This document shows positions 33,475 to 42,573 of a stretch of 64,000 bases of DNA, in pieces. Made by a program: the position numbers and the translations under genes. This DNA comes from Mageeibacillus sp. UBA6976. GTDB taxonomy: Bacteria; Bacillota; Clostridia; Saccharofermentanales; Saccharofermentanaceae. The stretch spans positions 118,662 to 182,661 of the forward strand of contig DJYO01000031.1 in the NCBI GenBank assembly GCA_002450155.1, in the 5' to 3' direction. The notes under the pieces were generated by a model that saw only the letters and a program-made list of their open reading frames with translations, was not told where the DNA came from and did no database searches. Every line of letters starts with the position of its first letter. Position 1 is the stretch's first letter.

Positions 33475-34747
33475 CGTATTCTATACCACGGACTTCCATA
33501 TAGAATCTCTTCTCGAAGGCTTCGCCCATAGAGAAGGTCTTGCGGGGGAATACGCCTTCGCGGCTTACTGTCGCAAAGAAGGTGTCCTTGGATATGGCAG
33601 GGAGGAGGATACCTGTGTTATCGCCCTTAGCCATGTTCCTTACAGCCTCTTCGCCATGGATATAATCGCAGGTTACTGCGTCGCCTGTGATAGTATCGAT
33701 GTACATCTGTACCGATCCTACGGCAAGGCTGTGAGGGGGATTTGTAAGGTTAATGAACTTGTCGCCGCCTTCTTTAGTAACCCTTATAACCTGAGCGCCT
33801 GCTTCAGGAGTATCCGTTACACTTACTCCGTTCCCGGCAAAGTATTTTACGGCGCCATCTATAAAAGCATCGGGGCCTATTCCGAATACTACTCTGTGGA
33901 TAGGCTCAAAGTCCAATCCCTTATCGTGGATATTAACGACTTCTGCAAGGGCATATCTTGCAGGGTGGTATGCGAGCTCGTCACCTGTAAGGCCCTTGCG
34001 CACATTCTCCCAGTGAGCCTTAGCCGTCGCAAGAGAGTGGTTGCCGTCACCTACCAGGAACAGAAGACCGTCTGATGACTTATCCAGCAGGGCTTCAAGT
34101 CCTTTTACGATGCCGTCAAATGCCTTGGTACCTGACTTAATGAATGTGCCTGTAATATGGCCTGAACCCTGCATAAGATCCGTATCGTAGTAAGAAGGGA
34201 TCCCTTCCTCACTGCATGCTTTGAATGCTCCACCGATAACCGTATCTTCGGGATCATCTATGAGGAGCATGATGTGGGGGAGCTCTATGGGGGAGCTCTG
34301 TCTTATCCTGATCCTGGGAGGGATCCTGCTCAATACCGTTCCTTCGGTAGCTCTGCAGAGATTCTTGTTGCCGGGTTCAAAGCTGTATGTCTCGAGATCT
34401 ATGGCGAGCACAAGTCCTCTCCTTGAAGGGTGCAGGCTCGTTGCTCTGTCTGTGAGCATGAAGCCTGAAGGGAGAGGCAGCAAAGTACCGTCAGCCTTAT
34501 ATTTCCTGAGAGAGTCTGATATTGAAGCAAGGAGCTCTGTCTCCTTATCTGTTCCGAGATAGACCTCAGGGAGGATCAGCCTCAGAGTAGAAGGGGCATC
34601 TCCCACTTCCTTTTCTACCGCTTCCCAGTAATCCGGCTCGGATGTGTACTGGTCACAGGCGATTACAGCCCATTTGTAAAGGTCGGTCCCTTTGGCAGGG
34701 AAAAGCATATCAGGAGCAATGCATCCTATCTTATTAAATATTTCCAT
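33467..34747 (-). CDS. DUF1015 protein
   Basis: A 426-aa cytoplasmic protein of the DUF1015 family. Signature segments are CDQYTSEPDYW near the N-terminus and FLVGDGNHSLATAK (about 225-238). The family is often found near serA in clostridia; here serA is about 6 kb away. A catalytic activity has not been settled. It is the first gene of the three-gene minus-strand operon, with the SD AGGAGGAT. It overlaps the FAD gene by 8 bases. Confidence 0.88.
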   Translation of the reverse strand: MEIFNKIGCIAPDMLFPAKGTDLYKWAVIACDQYTSEPDYWEAVEKEVGDAPSTLRLILPEVYLGTDKETELLASISDSLRKYKADGTLLPLPSGFMLTDRATSLHPSRRGLVLAIDLETYSFEPGNKNLCRATEGTVLSRIPPRIRIRQSSPIELPHIMLLIDDPEDTVIGGAFKACSEEGIPSYYDTDLMQGSGHITGTFIKSGTKAFDGIVKGLEALLDKSSDGLLFLVGDGNHSLATAKAHWENVRKGLTGDELAYHPARYALAEVVNIHDKGLDFEPIHRVVFGIGPDAFIDGAVKYFAGNGVSVTDTPEAGAQVIRVTKEGGDKFINLTNPPHSLAVGSVQMYIDTITGDAVTCDYIHGEEAVRNMAKGDNTGILLPAISKDTFFATVSREGVFPRKTFSMGEAFEKRFYMEVRGIEYDV

Positions 34748-34798
34748 ATAATCCTCCTAGGTGAAAAGCGTTTATTATTCTACCACGGTACACTGGAT

Positions 34799-34838
34799 TT
34801 TTGTCGGTTTTTGTAGAATTTTGTCGGGTTTTTCGGCA
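34799..34838. repeat. Four imperfect 10-bp tandem repeats in a divergent promoter region
   Basis: TTTTGTCGGT, TTTTGTAGAA, TTTTGTCGGG and a weaker TTTTTCGGCA follow each other at exact 10-bp steps starting at 34799. They lie between the DUF1015 operon (minus) and the gene at 34904 (plus). The unit resembles a Spo0A-type box with a mismatch. One-turn phasing points to a protein that binds in an array on one face of the helix. Confidence 0.65.
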
Positions 34839-34903
34839 TTAAAACCTGTTAGCATCATAGGTACAGGTTTGCAGTCTCAATAAACCACATAAGGAGGAGA
34901 CTT

Positions 34904-35488
34904 ATGAACGACAATTCAAACAGCAATTCCGGCACTACAACTGCTCAGGCTCAGGTTAAGCCTGAGATCCGCCATCTGGCAGAGAGATTCAATGCAGATG
35001 CTTTTATCTATGCGGCATCGCTCCGCTCCAAGGGACACGGGGTACTGGCAGACTGTCTTATAAACAATGCCATGGACCTGGATTATGAGACCCATTTTGC
35101 CAAGAGAGCCTTTACCACTGCAGATTTTGTCATGCACCTTAAGAACGCATACTATTCCTGCACCAAGGCGATCGAATGCCTCAGGCTCGTATATATACTG
35201 AGCCTTGCCTGTGATGAGCACGAGCAGCTGGTGGAACAGGCAGATTCAATGCAGCGTATGCTCCATGCTTCAGTCATCACTATGCTAAGGCGCCTCTCCA
35301 GTGAGGGCGATGCCTCGGATTCGGCCTTCAGCAACAATCCTAACGGGATATACCGTAAGTTTATCCCGCCTGAGAATACCGAATATGCCGAGCCCCGTAT
35401 AAGAGACAAGGCTGCAGAGGATGAGGGGCTCCGCCAGGAGCTGGAGGAAGTCCTTACAGAGAACGAACAGGAGGGCGAGGAGGCCTGA
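34904..35488 (+). CDS. Helical protein, possibly four-helix-bundle type
   Basis: A 194-aa soluble protein with a low-complexity start (Asn/Ser/Thr/Gln to residue 18), four predicted helices (about 22-130), and an acidic C-terminal helix. The pattern FTTADFVMHLKNAYYSCTKAIECL followed by another long helix recalls the four-helix-bundle / ribosomal S23 or Avd-like family, but the similarity is weak and there is no reverse transcriptase in the window. SD AAGGAGGAG at 8 bases. It is followed 90 bases later by rpsU with its own promoter. Confidence 0.6.
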   Translation: MNDNSNSNSGTTTAQAQVKPEIRHLAERFNADAFIYAASLRSKGHGVLADCLINNAMDLDYETHFAKRAFTTADFVMHLKNAYYSCTKAIECLRLVYILSLACDEHEQLVEQADSMQRMLHASVITMLRRLSSEGDASDSAFSNNPNGIYRKFIPPENTEYAEPRIRDKAAEDEGLRQELEEVLTENEQEGEEA

Positions 35489-35500
35489 TGAGGGCAGTAA

Positions 35501-35529
35501 TTGACTTAGGACAATGCTTCCGTTATAAT
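35501..35529 (+). promoter_or_regulatory. rpsU promoter TTGACT-17-TATAAT
   Basis: -35 at 35501-35506 and -10 at 35524-35529, near-consensus. Confidence 0.8.
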
Positions 35530-35578
35530 ATCCGAGTTTTACAACAATAAACCCACGCACGAGAGGAGGGATGAGAAC

Positions 35579-35752
35579 ATGTCTGAGATCAGAGTTAAGG
35601 AGAATGAGTCCCTTGACAGTGCGCTTCGCAGATTTAAGCGTTCCTGCGCGAAGTCCGGCGTTCTTGCTGAAGTTCGCAAGAGAGAGCACTATGAGAAGCC
35701 TTCGGTCCGCCGTAAGAAGAAGTCCGAGGCTGCCAGAAAGAGAAAGCATTGA
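35579..35752 (+). CDS. rpsU: 30S ribosomal protein S21
   Basis: A 57-aa basic protein, MSEIRVKENESLDSALRRF at the start, CAKSG in the middle and a KK/RK-rich C-terminus, as in S21. It joins the 30S platform near the 3' end of 16S rRNA and helps initiation. The ribosome binding site GAGAGGAGGG is long and lies 8 bases before the ATG. It has its own promoter and terminator, so it is monocistronic here. Confidence 0.97.
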   Translation: MSEIRVKENESLDSALRRFKRSCAKSGVLAEVRKREHYEKPSVRRKKKSEAARKRKH

Positions 35753-35759
35753 TAACAAG

Positions 35760-35788
35760 AACCGATTCCACAGGGAGTCGGTTTTTTT
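35760..35788 (+). terminator. rpsU terminator
   Basis: AACCGATTCC (35760-35769) pairs with GGAGTCGGTT (35774-35783, one G-U) followed by T-run. Confidence 0.88.
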
Positions 35789-35837
35789 ATTATTCTGTGG
35801 CATAATATAAGCATTCTAATGACAGGGGGATACTACA

Positions 35838-36890
35838 TTGAACAAAAGATTAGAAACTAAGATCGCAGCGCTTGTTACAGCTTCAATTCTCGTTACGCAG
35901 CTGGCAGGGTGCTCTTTCCTCTACAGGGGCAAGGTGCTCGAAGCAGCAGAGGATTTCGGTGAAGCTATCAAGAGCATGGACGCAGCAGATATTCTGGACC
36001 TCACAACTGCAAAGAAGAACGATGATGTGGCAGTTGCCCTCAATGACCTTCTTGACAGAGACGGATACTCAGATATGGAGAATGACTATATCGATGCCAT
36101 TACAGATACCATCGAGGTCGAAGTTGACGATAAGAGTGTCAGCATCAGCGGAGATTCAGCTTCTGTAGATCTCGTGATCACGATGGCTGATTACGAAGCT
36201 GTCCTTGATCAGGATATAACAGATATAGACGAACTGTTAGAGGCTACAAGCGACAGCGATACCATCGATATCGAGTTTACTGCTGAATTTGTTAAAGACG
36301 GCGACGAATGGCTCGTAGACAATATCGAGGATGACGAATTCGGTGAGATCTTTGACTTCCTTACCGTTGACATCTCATTTGGTGTAGTTCCCGGAAACTA
36401 TGTGGCAACAGCAGATATTTCATTCATCGTAGCTGAAGCTCTGGGTTCAGACGCAGGTCTCGCAGGAGCTCTCGATATGGAGTTCTACCTCAATATCTAT
36501 GATGACAACACTTATGAGCTTTCCTACGATCCGGTGCAGCTGAAGGATTCCATGAGTGACTGGTTCGATACCAATGCTGAGGCTGTTCTCATGAACATCT
36601 TGCAGGTAGATGACATCTCTGAGGTCGAGGCTATGGCTGAGGCTGCAGGTTACAGTGATTACAATGCTTTCTTAGAGGATCTTAAGGATGTATTCAAGAA
36701 TTCACTGGAGGAGAGCCTGGCATCCAGTGACAGTGAGACCCAGACATCCGGTACTTATGTGGTTGACGGCGATACGATCATCTTCCAGGGCGGAAGAGAA
36801 GATCACGAAGGTCTGGTGATCGGATCGGATATCCAGCTGGATCTTCCTTACGAAGGCGAGACCCTTACATTGCTCTTTGTTAAGCAGTAA
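35838..36890 (+). CDS. Lipoprotein of unknown function
   Basis: A 350-aa acidic lipoprotein. TTG start at 35838, with AGGGGG 9 bases upstream; signal and lipobox QLAGC (Cys25). Residues about 30-170 look like an NTF2/cystatin-type alpha+beta domain (helix, then paired beta segments ending in KDGDEWLVDNIEDDEFG), common in clostridial lipoproteins, and the second half (about 180-350) is a separate beta-rich domain ending in GEGTLTLLF-like strands. No enzyme motif is seen. It is closed by a strong terminator before the pilus locus. Confidence 0.75.
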   Translation: MNKRLETKIAALVTASILVTQLAGCSFLYRGKVLEAAEDFGEAIKSMDAADILDLTTAKKNDDVAVALNDLLDRDGYSDMENDYIDAITDTIEVEVDDKSVSISGDSASVDLVITMADYEAVLDQDITDIDELLEATSDSDTIDIEFTAEFVKDGDEWLVDNIEDDEFGEIFDFLTVDISFGVVPGNYVATADISFIVAEALGSDAGLAGALDMEFYLNIYDDNTYELSYDPVQLKDSMSDWFDTNAEAVLMNILQVDDISEVEAMAEAAGYSDYNAFLEDLKDVFKNSLEESLASSDSETQTSGTYVVDGDTIIFQGGREDHEGLVIGSDIQLDLPYEGETLTLLFVKQ

Positions 36891-36910
36891 GAGTATTTGA
36901 GACATATGAG

Positions 36911-36941
36911 GAGGGTTGCTTCGGCAACCCTCTTTTTTTTT
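36911..36941 (+). terminator. Strong terminator before the pilus locus
   Basis: GAGGGTTGC-TTCG-GCAACCCTC, a 9-bp stem with a stable TTCG loop, followed by a run of T. Confidence 0.95.
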
Positions 36942-36963
36942 CAAGGCTCCTTGTAACATTTTA

Positions 36964-37008
36964 TTGACAATAAATTAATTTGCATAACAACTGTTATAAA
37001 TCTATAAT
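36964..37008 (+). promoter_or_regulatory. Promoter region of the pilus operon
   Basis: TTGACA at 36964-36969; possible -10 boxes are TGTTATAAA (36992-37000, extended type) and TATAAT (37003-37008). Spacing to the -35 is longer than ideal, so the extended -10 may act by itself. Confidence 0.45.
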
Positions 37009-37021
37009 ATTTTTTATAAAA

Positions 37022-37035
37022 GGGCATATATGCCC
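37022..37035. promoter_or_regulatory. 14-bp palindrome GGGCATATATGCCC
   Basis: A perfect palindrome between the -10 region and the ribosome binding site of the first pilus gene. It could be an operator or form a hairpin at the 5' end of the mRNA. The leader is too short (about 50 bases) for a c-di-GMP riboswitch. Confidence 0.6.
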
Positions 37036-37065
37036 AAATCTTTGGCATATGGAGGGGTGACTGTA

Positions 37066-38535
37066 GTGAAGGCCGCAAAGCGCAGAGCGTTTACATTGGT
37101 TGAACTGATCGTTGTACTTGCAGTTTTGGCGATCCTTGCAGCTGCAGGCGTTGGAACTGCGGTCGGATATGTTAAGCGCTCCAAGTTTAACCAGAATCAG
37201 GAGAATGCAGTTACCGTATACCAGATCACCCAGACCGCCCTGTCCCAGATGGAGAAGAACGGATCCCTTGACGACTGGGTAAGAGATCAGCTTCTTGTTA
37301 AGGGCGATATGAGTCCTTATGTTTCTTCAAATCCTTCTAACAATCCTGATGTAGAGCAGAGATTTGAAACCTCCAGGGCTTCATTTGACGGGGAGAGTGC
37401 CGTTAAGGGCAAGACCGTTCACATCAGATACAGCCTCACATACATACCGGGATCAGACGACGATCAGAGCGTGCTCCTGAGTGACCTAATCAGGCCTTAT
37501 TTCTACGAGGCAAGTATCTTCCAGAGTACTATCACAGTTGAATTCGATGTGGTTAATGCATACGATTCAGATCTTATCTCCCATTATTCAGCCAATTGTT
37601 ATTCGGCATTTGTAAGTGCTGAATATAAGGAGGGCTGGGGCGAAGGCACTAAGATCCCCGCGAGGGACTTTGAGGAGAGATCCAAGAAGACTTTTATCGG
37701 ATACTTCGATGACGGCGGCGGAACTCTTACGGACATAATCTATGTTCCGCTCACTGAAAACCTTAGTGTAAGCTACAAAGAGCTCTTCTATAACCGTTTG
37801 AACAGGGTCCTTAATATCAGCTGGAGTGTAAACTCCGGCAATAACTGCATCCTGGGCAGGGGCAAGCATATCCATTATGCAATTAGCCTTATGGATGCTC
37901 CGGACCCGAATGACAGCGAAGCTCAGCCGGTCGTCTTCTGTGAGATGGTCATACTTGAAGACAGGCTGTTAGAGGGGCAGACCTCAGGTGAGGACCTGAT
38001 GGAGAGCCTTGCGAAAGCTTCTGAGGGCAGCCTCGTTTCAGCAGGCGGCAGATCTTATGTTGCATCTGTCCAGACCCTGCAGAGGCAGATCGTTAACGGT
38101 ACTGACGTTGAGACCCACGATTACCAGGAGACCAGTTTTATCGCCAATGCTCATGTGTATGTTGCATCCGGAGATAACATGGGCCAGTTCGACAGCAAAG
38201 CTTCGGACGAGTCATTCTATGTAGATCTGCCGGTCAAGATAGCATATATAACAGGGGATATCGATTCCATGGGCGGGCTTCTGGCTCCTTACATGACATA
38301 TACCATAATGCTGGATCAGGAAAGTTGTTACAAAGTCTTTGATCCTGCCGTTCATACAAATGTCTCTGCTGCATTCCAGGCTCTGCCCAACAGATTCGAT
38401 CCCTCGCAGACATTAGACAGCGCAGGAGATAATGTTATAGCTTCCGAATATGATGACGGCATATACAATTCATTCGTTATGGTTACAGGACTGATAAAGC
38501 AAACTACAGGAGATAACAGTGGCGGAGAAGGTTAA
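37066..38535 (+). CDS. Large prepilin-like protein (type IV pilin N-terminus)
   Basis: A 489-aa protein that starts at GTG 37066 behind GGAGGGG. The N-terminus MKAAKRRAFTLVELIVVLAV is a type III signal peptide; the residue before the FTLVE cut is Ala in place of Gly, which is tolerated in some prepilins. The hydrophobic helix is followed by about 450 residues of mostly beta-rich, outside-facing sequence without known repeats, much longer than a major pilin. It is the first gene of the pilus assembly operon, and may be a minor pilin or a surface subunit of the fibre. The next gene starts inside its 3' end (17-base overlap). Confidence 0.8.
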   Translation: MKAAKRRAFTLVELIVVLAVLAILAAAGVGTAVGYVKRSKFNQNQENAVTVYQITQTALSQMEKNGSLDDWVRDQLLVKGDMSPYVSSNPSNNPDVEQRFETSRASFDGESAVKGKTVHIRYSLTYIPGSDDDQSVLLSDLIRPYFYEASIFQSTITVEFDVVNAYDSDLISHYSANCYSAFVSAEYKEGWGEGTKIPARDFEERSKKTFIGYFDDGGGTLTDIIYVPLTENLSVSYKELFYNRLNRVLNISWSVNSGNNCILGRGKHIHYAISLMDAPDPNDSEAQPVVFCEMVILEDRLLEGQTSGEDLMESLAKASEGSLVSAGGRSYVASVQTLQRQIVNGTDVETHDYQETSFIANAHVYVASGDNMGQFDSKASDESFYVDLPVKIAYITGDIDSMGGLLAPYMTYTIMLDQESCYKVFDPAVHTNVSAAFQALPNRFDPSQTLDSAGDNVIASEYDDGIYNSFVMVTGLIKQTTGDNSGGEG

Positions 38536-39043
38536 TACAGGTAAGATCAGAGACCGGGGCGGTACCGAGTTCTACAGGAGACGCGTGGGTGACTGGCTCA
38601 GGCGTTATGCGGTAGAACTCTTGATGCTGGTAGTTATTCTGGTATTTGCCACTGCGACTGCAGTTATCACCACAACAGCAAGACATATATTCAGAGAGGC
38701 GAAGGATATCCGTGCAGCTCTGCGCGCAGTAGGAACAGAGTATTACGGCAATAACAGCTGCATCTATGACCCCAATGCCTATAATGGCCTTGCTGAAGGC
38801 GCCAGCGAGAAGATAGCGACTATCTCTACGCATGACGGGGAGGTCTATCTTTATTCCTGGAATGAGGAGGACAACACCCCACTGAGGTTTGAATACCGCA
38901 AGGGGCTATATACCGTAGTCTATGTGGATTCAAGGCTCACTGCCGATCCGGATGCGGAACCGGATGCAGCATCCTCATATCAGACCTCGGGCAGCTGGAA
39001 TATCTACTACTCGTTTAATGTATTAAAATATGAGACGGAATAA
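38519..39043 (+). CDS. Single-span protein of the pilus operon
   Basis: A 174-aa protein with a basic N-terminus, one membrane span (about 32-53), then an outside domain of about 115 residues with an acidic AspPro stretch near the end. It lacks a prepilin cut site, so it is not a pilin. I do not recognise the family. The GTG start (AGGAG, 6 bases upstream) overlaps the preceding prepilin gene, and pilC follows 21 bases later, which suggests a role as an accessory assembly protein. Confidence 0.7.
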   Translation: MAEKVNTGKIRDRGGTEFYRRRVGDWLRRYAVELLMLVVILVFATATAVITTTARHIFREAKDIRAALRAVGTEYYGNNSCIYDPNAYNGLAEGASEKIATISTHDGEVYLYSWNEEDNTPLRFEYRKGLYTVVYVDSRLTADPDAEPDAASSYQTSGSWNIYYSFNVLKYETE

Positions 39044-39064
39044 TTCTTAAGGAAGGGATCGGAC

Positions 39065-40261
39065 ATGCCGGAATATAAATATCAAGCTCAGGATGCTAAT
39101 GGCAAGATCGTAAAGGGCCGCACCAACGCCAGTGATGAGGCGGATCTTCAGAGACGTTTTCATAACGAAGGTCTCATGCTTATCGAGGCTTCGCTTATCA
39201 GCAGGCGAGTTGCTCTTAAACCCTTAAAGAAGCCCCAGCTTGCGGATTTTGCAAGACAGCTGGGAACTCTTACTAAATCCGGAGTATCTCTTGTAAAGTC
39301 TCTGGAGATCATTGCAAATGACGAGTCTATCGATAACTACGAGAGGGATATATACCTGAGGATAAGAGACAGGATCGTGCAGGGCGTATCTCTGTCAAAT
39401 GCCATGAGCGAGCTCGATCCCTCATTCCCACCGCTGTTCATATTCATGATCAAGGCCTCAGAGGCTACAGGTAATCTTGACGATACCGCATTAAGGCTTG
39501 CAGCTCATTATACAAACGAGAACGAATTGGAGCAGACTGCCAAGAATGCTCTTACATACCCTAAGATATTAAGCGTACTGATCGTTATTGTAGTTGCTAT
39601 CCTCTTCGGATATGTTCTCCCTCAGTTTGAGGACCTGTTTGCCGGGATGGAGAAACTCCCTCTTGCCACAAGGATCTTGATGAGTATATCGAATTTTGTG
39701 GCAACCAGATGGTATGTCATCGTGCTCGTTGTACTGTTCTTTATAATCTTTGGCAAGATGATCACCAAGATTCCGGCAGTGCGCTATACCATCGACATGA
39801 TCAAGGTCAAGGGCAAGTGGGGAAAGCTTACCAAGGTCATTTATTCCGCAAGATTTGCAAGGACCATGAGCTCTCTTTATTCCGGTGGTATCCCGGTATA
39901 TAACTGCATCGATATTGCCAAGAATACTATCGGCAACAAATATATCGAATCTCAGTTTGATGAGGTCTTAAAGCAGGTTTCGGCAGGCGGATCCATATCA
40001 GATGCCTTAAGAGGCGTTGACGGATTTGTTGCCAAGCTTCCTTCAACCATCAAGGTAGGTGAGGAGACCGGTATGCTTGCTCCGATGCTGGAATCTGTAG
40101 CAAATGACCTGGACTTCTATTCACGCCAGGCGCTCCTCAAACTAACATCGTATATCGAACCTGTTATGATCGTCGTAATGGCGGCAATAGTTGGTTTTGT
40201 AATGATAGCAGTAATACAGCCGATCTATCAGTCTTATTCAACGATAGGCGCAGGTACGTAA
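39065..40261 (+). CDS. pilC: Type IV pilus inner-membrane platform protein PilC
   Basis: A 398-aa member of the GspF/PilC family with two T2SSF domains (about 65-190 and 265-390) and three membrane spans (about 168-190, 215-235, 370-392). It begins with the family signature PEYKYQAQDANGKIVKGR, and has FARQLGTLTKSGVSLVKSLE and SGGIPVYNCIDIAKN at the corresponding places in the two halves. It holds the assembly ATPase and feeds pilins into the fibre. Confidence 0.95.
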   Translation: MPEYKYQAQDANGKIVKGRTNASDEADLQRRFHNEGLMLIEASLISRRVALKPLKKPQLADFARQLGTLTKSGVSLVKSLEIIANDESIDNYERDIYLRIRDRIVQGVSLSNAMSELDPSFPPLFIFMIKASEATGNLDDTALRLAAHYTNENELEQTAKNALTYPKILSVLIVIVVAILFGYVLPQFEDLFAGMEKLPLATRILMSISNFVATRWYVIVLVVLFFIIFGKMITKIPAVRYTIDMIKVKGKWGKLTKVIYSARFARTMSSLYSGGIPVYNCIDIAKNTIGNKYIESQFDEVLKQVSAGGSISDALRGVDGFVAKLPSTIKVGEETGMLAPMLESVANDLDFYSRQALLKLTSYIEPVMIVVMAAIVGFVMIAVIQPIYQSYSTIGAGT

Positions 40262-40282
40262 GAAAGGGAATATAATAAACAT

Positions 40283-41788
40283 ATGTCTGTTACGGTATTT
40301 TTATCAAACACTAACATCCAGATAGCAGTCGGCAAGGGAACGGCTTCAGGCGTTAAGGTCAAGCAGTTCATTTCTGCTGCCATTCCTGAAGGTGCGGTCC
40401 TTAACGGCGTAGTAATGGATGAGGAGGCTCTGTCTTTTGCGATTGCAGATTGCTGGAAGAAGAATAAGCTCCCCAAGTCCGAAGTTACGCTGATCCTGAA
40501 CAGCCCGCAGCTGCGTGCAAACATCATTGAGATGCCGCTTCTGAATGAGAAGAAGACAACTGAGTATGTTGCGCGGGAGACAAAGGATGCGGAGAACGGA
40601 AGATTTACCAAGGCTGTATCTGCCTGGTATCTCATTGACAAGGACACCAAAGCCAAGAGCCAGCGTGTCATATCCGAGATGGCTGAAGCGGAATTCGTCA
40701 ATACCTATGTTGCGATCTTTGGCAAGATAGGCGTCAAGATCGACGATATCCACGACGGTGTCAACCTTGCCATAAGGCTCCTTCAGGGTACGACCCACAA
40801 TAATTCCGTGGTCTACATGATCTTAGACGGCAATTCCCTTGTTACCATTTTCTTCTCGCAGGGTAAGTATTTCTACCATTCCACCAGAAGACTCTTTACC
40901 CAGCCGGGAACGCCGGAATTTGCAAAAGAGATCTTTAACTCCATATCTGAGATAAGGCAGTTCGCATCAGCCCAGCGTCTCGAAGACCAGATCGAAGACA
41001 TCAGATTTGCAGGTCTCGGAGATCAGCAGGTAGCAAGGCTCAGCAATGACATACTGAATATAGACAGTCTTGTAAACATCTCTTCAGTATCATGTCCGAG
41101 TTTTGTTCAGTCATCAGATGCTAAGCAGTTCCCTTATTTTGTATATCCCTGTGCAGGTCTCCTTAAGATCAATTCAGACAGACAGACGCTCCTTACTGCT
41201 ACAAAGAAGAGTGCTGATAAGTTTATAAACAGCAGGAACAGGCTCAAGGTCATCCTTCCTGCGGCAGGATTCCTGCTCTTATTGGTAATAATCTATCTGA
41301 TCCTTGTATTTATCGGCGGTCAGAAGAAGAAGACTCTTGCAGAACTAAACAGCTATAACACAGATCCAGACAATGTTGCCCAGATAACAAGATACGACGA
41401 GATCACCGATGTCGTCTCAGGTCTTGGCGGTCGCCAGGGTGGTGTCAATCTCCTTAATGAATATCTTGATACATATCCTATCCCGGATTCTACGATCAAC
41501 GATGAGATCTCAGAGGCAGCCAAGCCTTATAACGTTAAGGTCATCTACAATTCCTACAATGCGGATACAGGCGTATTCAGCATAACAGCGCAGTCAAGAA
41601 CAGTAGAGAAGATCAATCAGTTCATAGCTGATCTCATGGGCAACGAGATGTTTGCCAAGATCGATTACACAGGCTATTCTGCCATCAAGGATAATGGCGG
41701 ATGGCAGATAAATGTTGTCTGCACTCTGGCTCCCCGGGAGGTAGAGGAGACACCGGAAACAGAAGAAGTAACGGAGGAGGCAAACTGA
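40283..41788 (+). CDS. PilM-PilN fusion of the pilus alignment complex
   Basis: A 501-aa protein. Residues 1-310 are an actin-like PilM part (start VTVFLSNTNIQIAVGKG, a middle DGNSLVTIFFSQGKYFYHSTR beta hairpin, and a VYPCAGLL segment). A membrane span at about 327-349 is followed by a PilN-like outside domain with a NLLNEYLDTYPIPDSTIND segment and a ferredoxin-like fold (VFSITAQSRTVEKINQFI). In most bacteria PilM and PilN are two proteins that bind through the PilN N-terminus; here they are covalently joined. The PilO-like gene starts 2 bases after the stop. Confidence 0.8.
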   Translation: MSVTVFLSNTNIQIAVGKGTASGVKVKQFISAAIPEGAVLNGVVMDEEALSFAIADCWKKNKLPKSEVTLILNSPQLRANIIEMPLLNEKKTTEYVARETKDAENGRFTKAVSAWYLIDKDTKAKSQRVISEMAEAEFVNTYVAIFGKIGVKIDDIHDGVNLAIRLLQGTTHNNSVVYMILDGNSLVTIFFSQGKYFYHSTRRLFTQPGTPEFAKEIFNSISEIRQFASAQRLEDQIEDIRFAGLGDQQVARLSNDILNIDSLVNISSVSCPSFVQSSDAKQFPYFVYPCAGLLKINSDRQTLLTATKKSADKFINSRNRLKVILPAAGFLLLLVIIYLILVFIGGQKKKTLAELNSYNTDPDNVAQITRYDEITDVVSGLGGRQGGVNLLNEYLDTYPIPDSTINDEISEAAKPYNVKVIYNSYNADTGVFSITAQSRTVEKINQFIADLMGNEMFAKIDYTGYSAIKDNGGWQINVVCTLAPREVEETPETEEVTEEAN

Positions 41789-41789
41789 T

Positions 41790-42569
41790 ATGAAATTTGA
41801 TACTAACCTCAGCCGTCAGGATAAAAGGACTATAGCAATCGTTGTCTACTTTGCGGTTGTTGCATTATTTGCATGGTATTTCATTAGACCTGCATGGGTA
41901 AAGCTCGGAACATTAGACGACCAGATCGATACAGCACGTTCTGAACAGGCTATCAACCGCAGCAAGATAATCAATCTGTCCAGTGCTGAGTCCCTGTATG
42001 ACAAGGCTGTATCCGATATCACCGATTCAACAGCTGATTTCTACGACGTTATGGATAACTCCGAGATCGAGAAGCTGGTAACAGAGTATGTCCTGAGCTA
42101 CGGTCTTACACCTGTGAACTTCGTGATCGATATAAGAGACGGTTCCTATTGTGCTGAGCAGCCTTATATCTATGCTGATATGGAGGCAGTTTCCAATTCA
42201 GATCCTAATGCCGGTCAGGATGTTGCAGATGCAACAGAAACTTCAGGTGATGAGACCCAGTCATTGCTGGTTGCTTATTACAATGCACTATCGAATACAG
42301 ATCAGACTACGATGTCCCAGGTACAATGCGCTAAGATAAGCATCCTTATTACAGGCAACGGCGCAACGGAGCAGCAGCTCATAGATGATCTCACCAAGAA
42401 TCCTTCTGTCCGCATTACAGGATTTACCTGGAGCGCTGCCACACCAGCCGCTATCGAGAATGAGGACGGTACGGTTACCGTTATAAACCAAAATGACAGA
42501 CAGCTTTCTATCGATCTGAATTTCTATATGTCAGAGAAACCGGAATTCGACAGCACGGAAGAGGGTTGA
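41790..42569 (+). CDS. PilO-like pilus alignment protein
   Basis: A 259-aa protein with a short cytoplasmic start, one span (about 14-32), a coiled coil (about 36-75), then an outside domain, the layout of PilO and GspM. Sequence identity to PilO is weak, so the call rests on layout and place: it follows the PilM-PilN fusion (2 bases) and precedes pilB (4 bases). It should pair with the PilN part and connect the platform to the cell wall. A repeat-like acidic insert lies near 125-150. Confidence 0.75.
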   Translation: MKFDTNLSRQDKRTIAIVVYFAVVALFAWYFIRPAWVKLGTLDDQIDTARSEQAINRSKIINLSSAESLYDKAVSDITDSTADFYDVMDNSEIEKLVTEYVLSYGLTPVNFVIDIRDGSYCAEQPYIYADMEAVSNSDPNAGQDVADATETSGDETQSLLVAYYNALSNTDQTTMSQVQCAKISILITGNGATEQQLIDDLTKNPSVRITGFTWSAATPAAIENEDGTVTVINQNDRQLSIDLNFYMSEKPEFDSTEEG

Positions 42570-42573
42570 TGAT

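Noticed and set aside
34904..35488. Avd-like accessory protein of a diversity-generating retroelement.
   Set aside because: There is no reverse transcriptase and no template repeat in the window; the resemblance is only in the helix pattern.
36942..37065. c-di-GMP riboswitch before the pilus operon.
   Set aside because: Only about 50 bases lie between the -10 region and the start codon; no fitting conserved core is seen.
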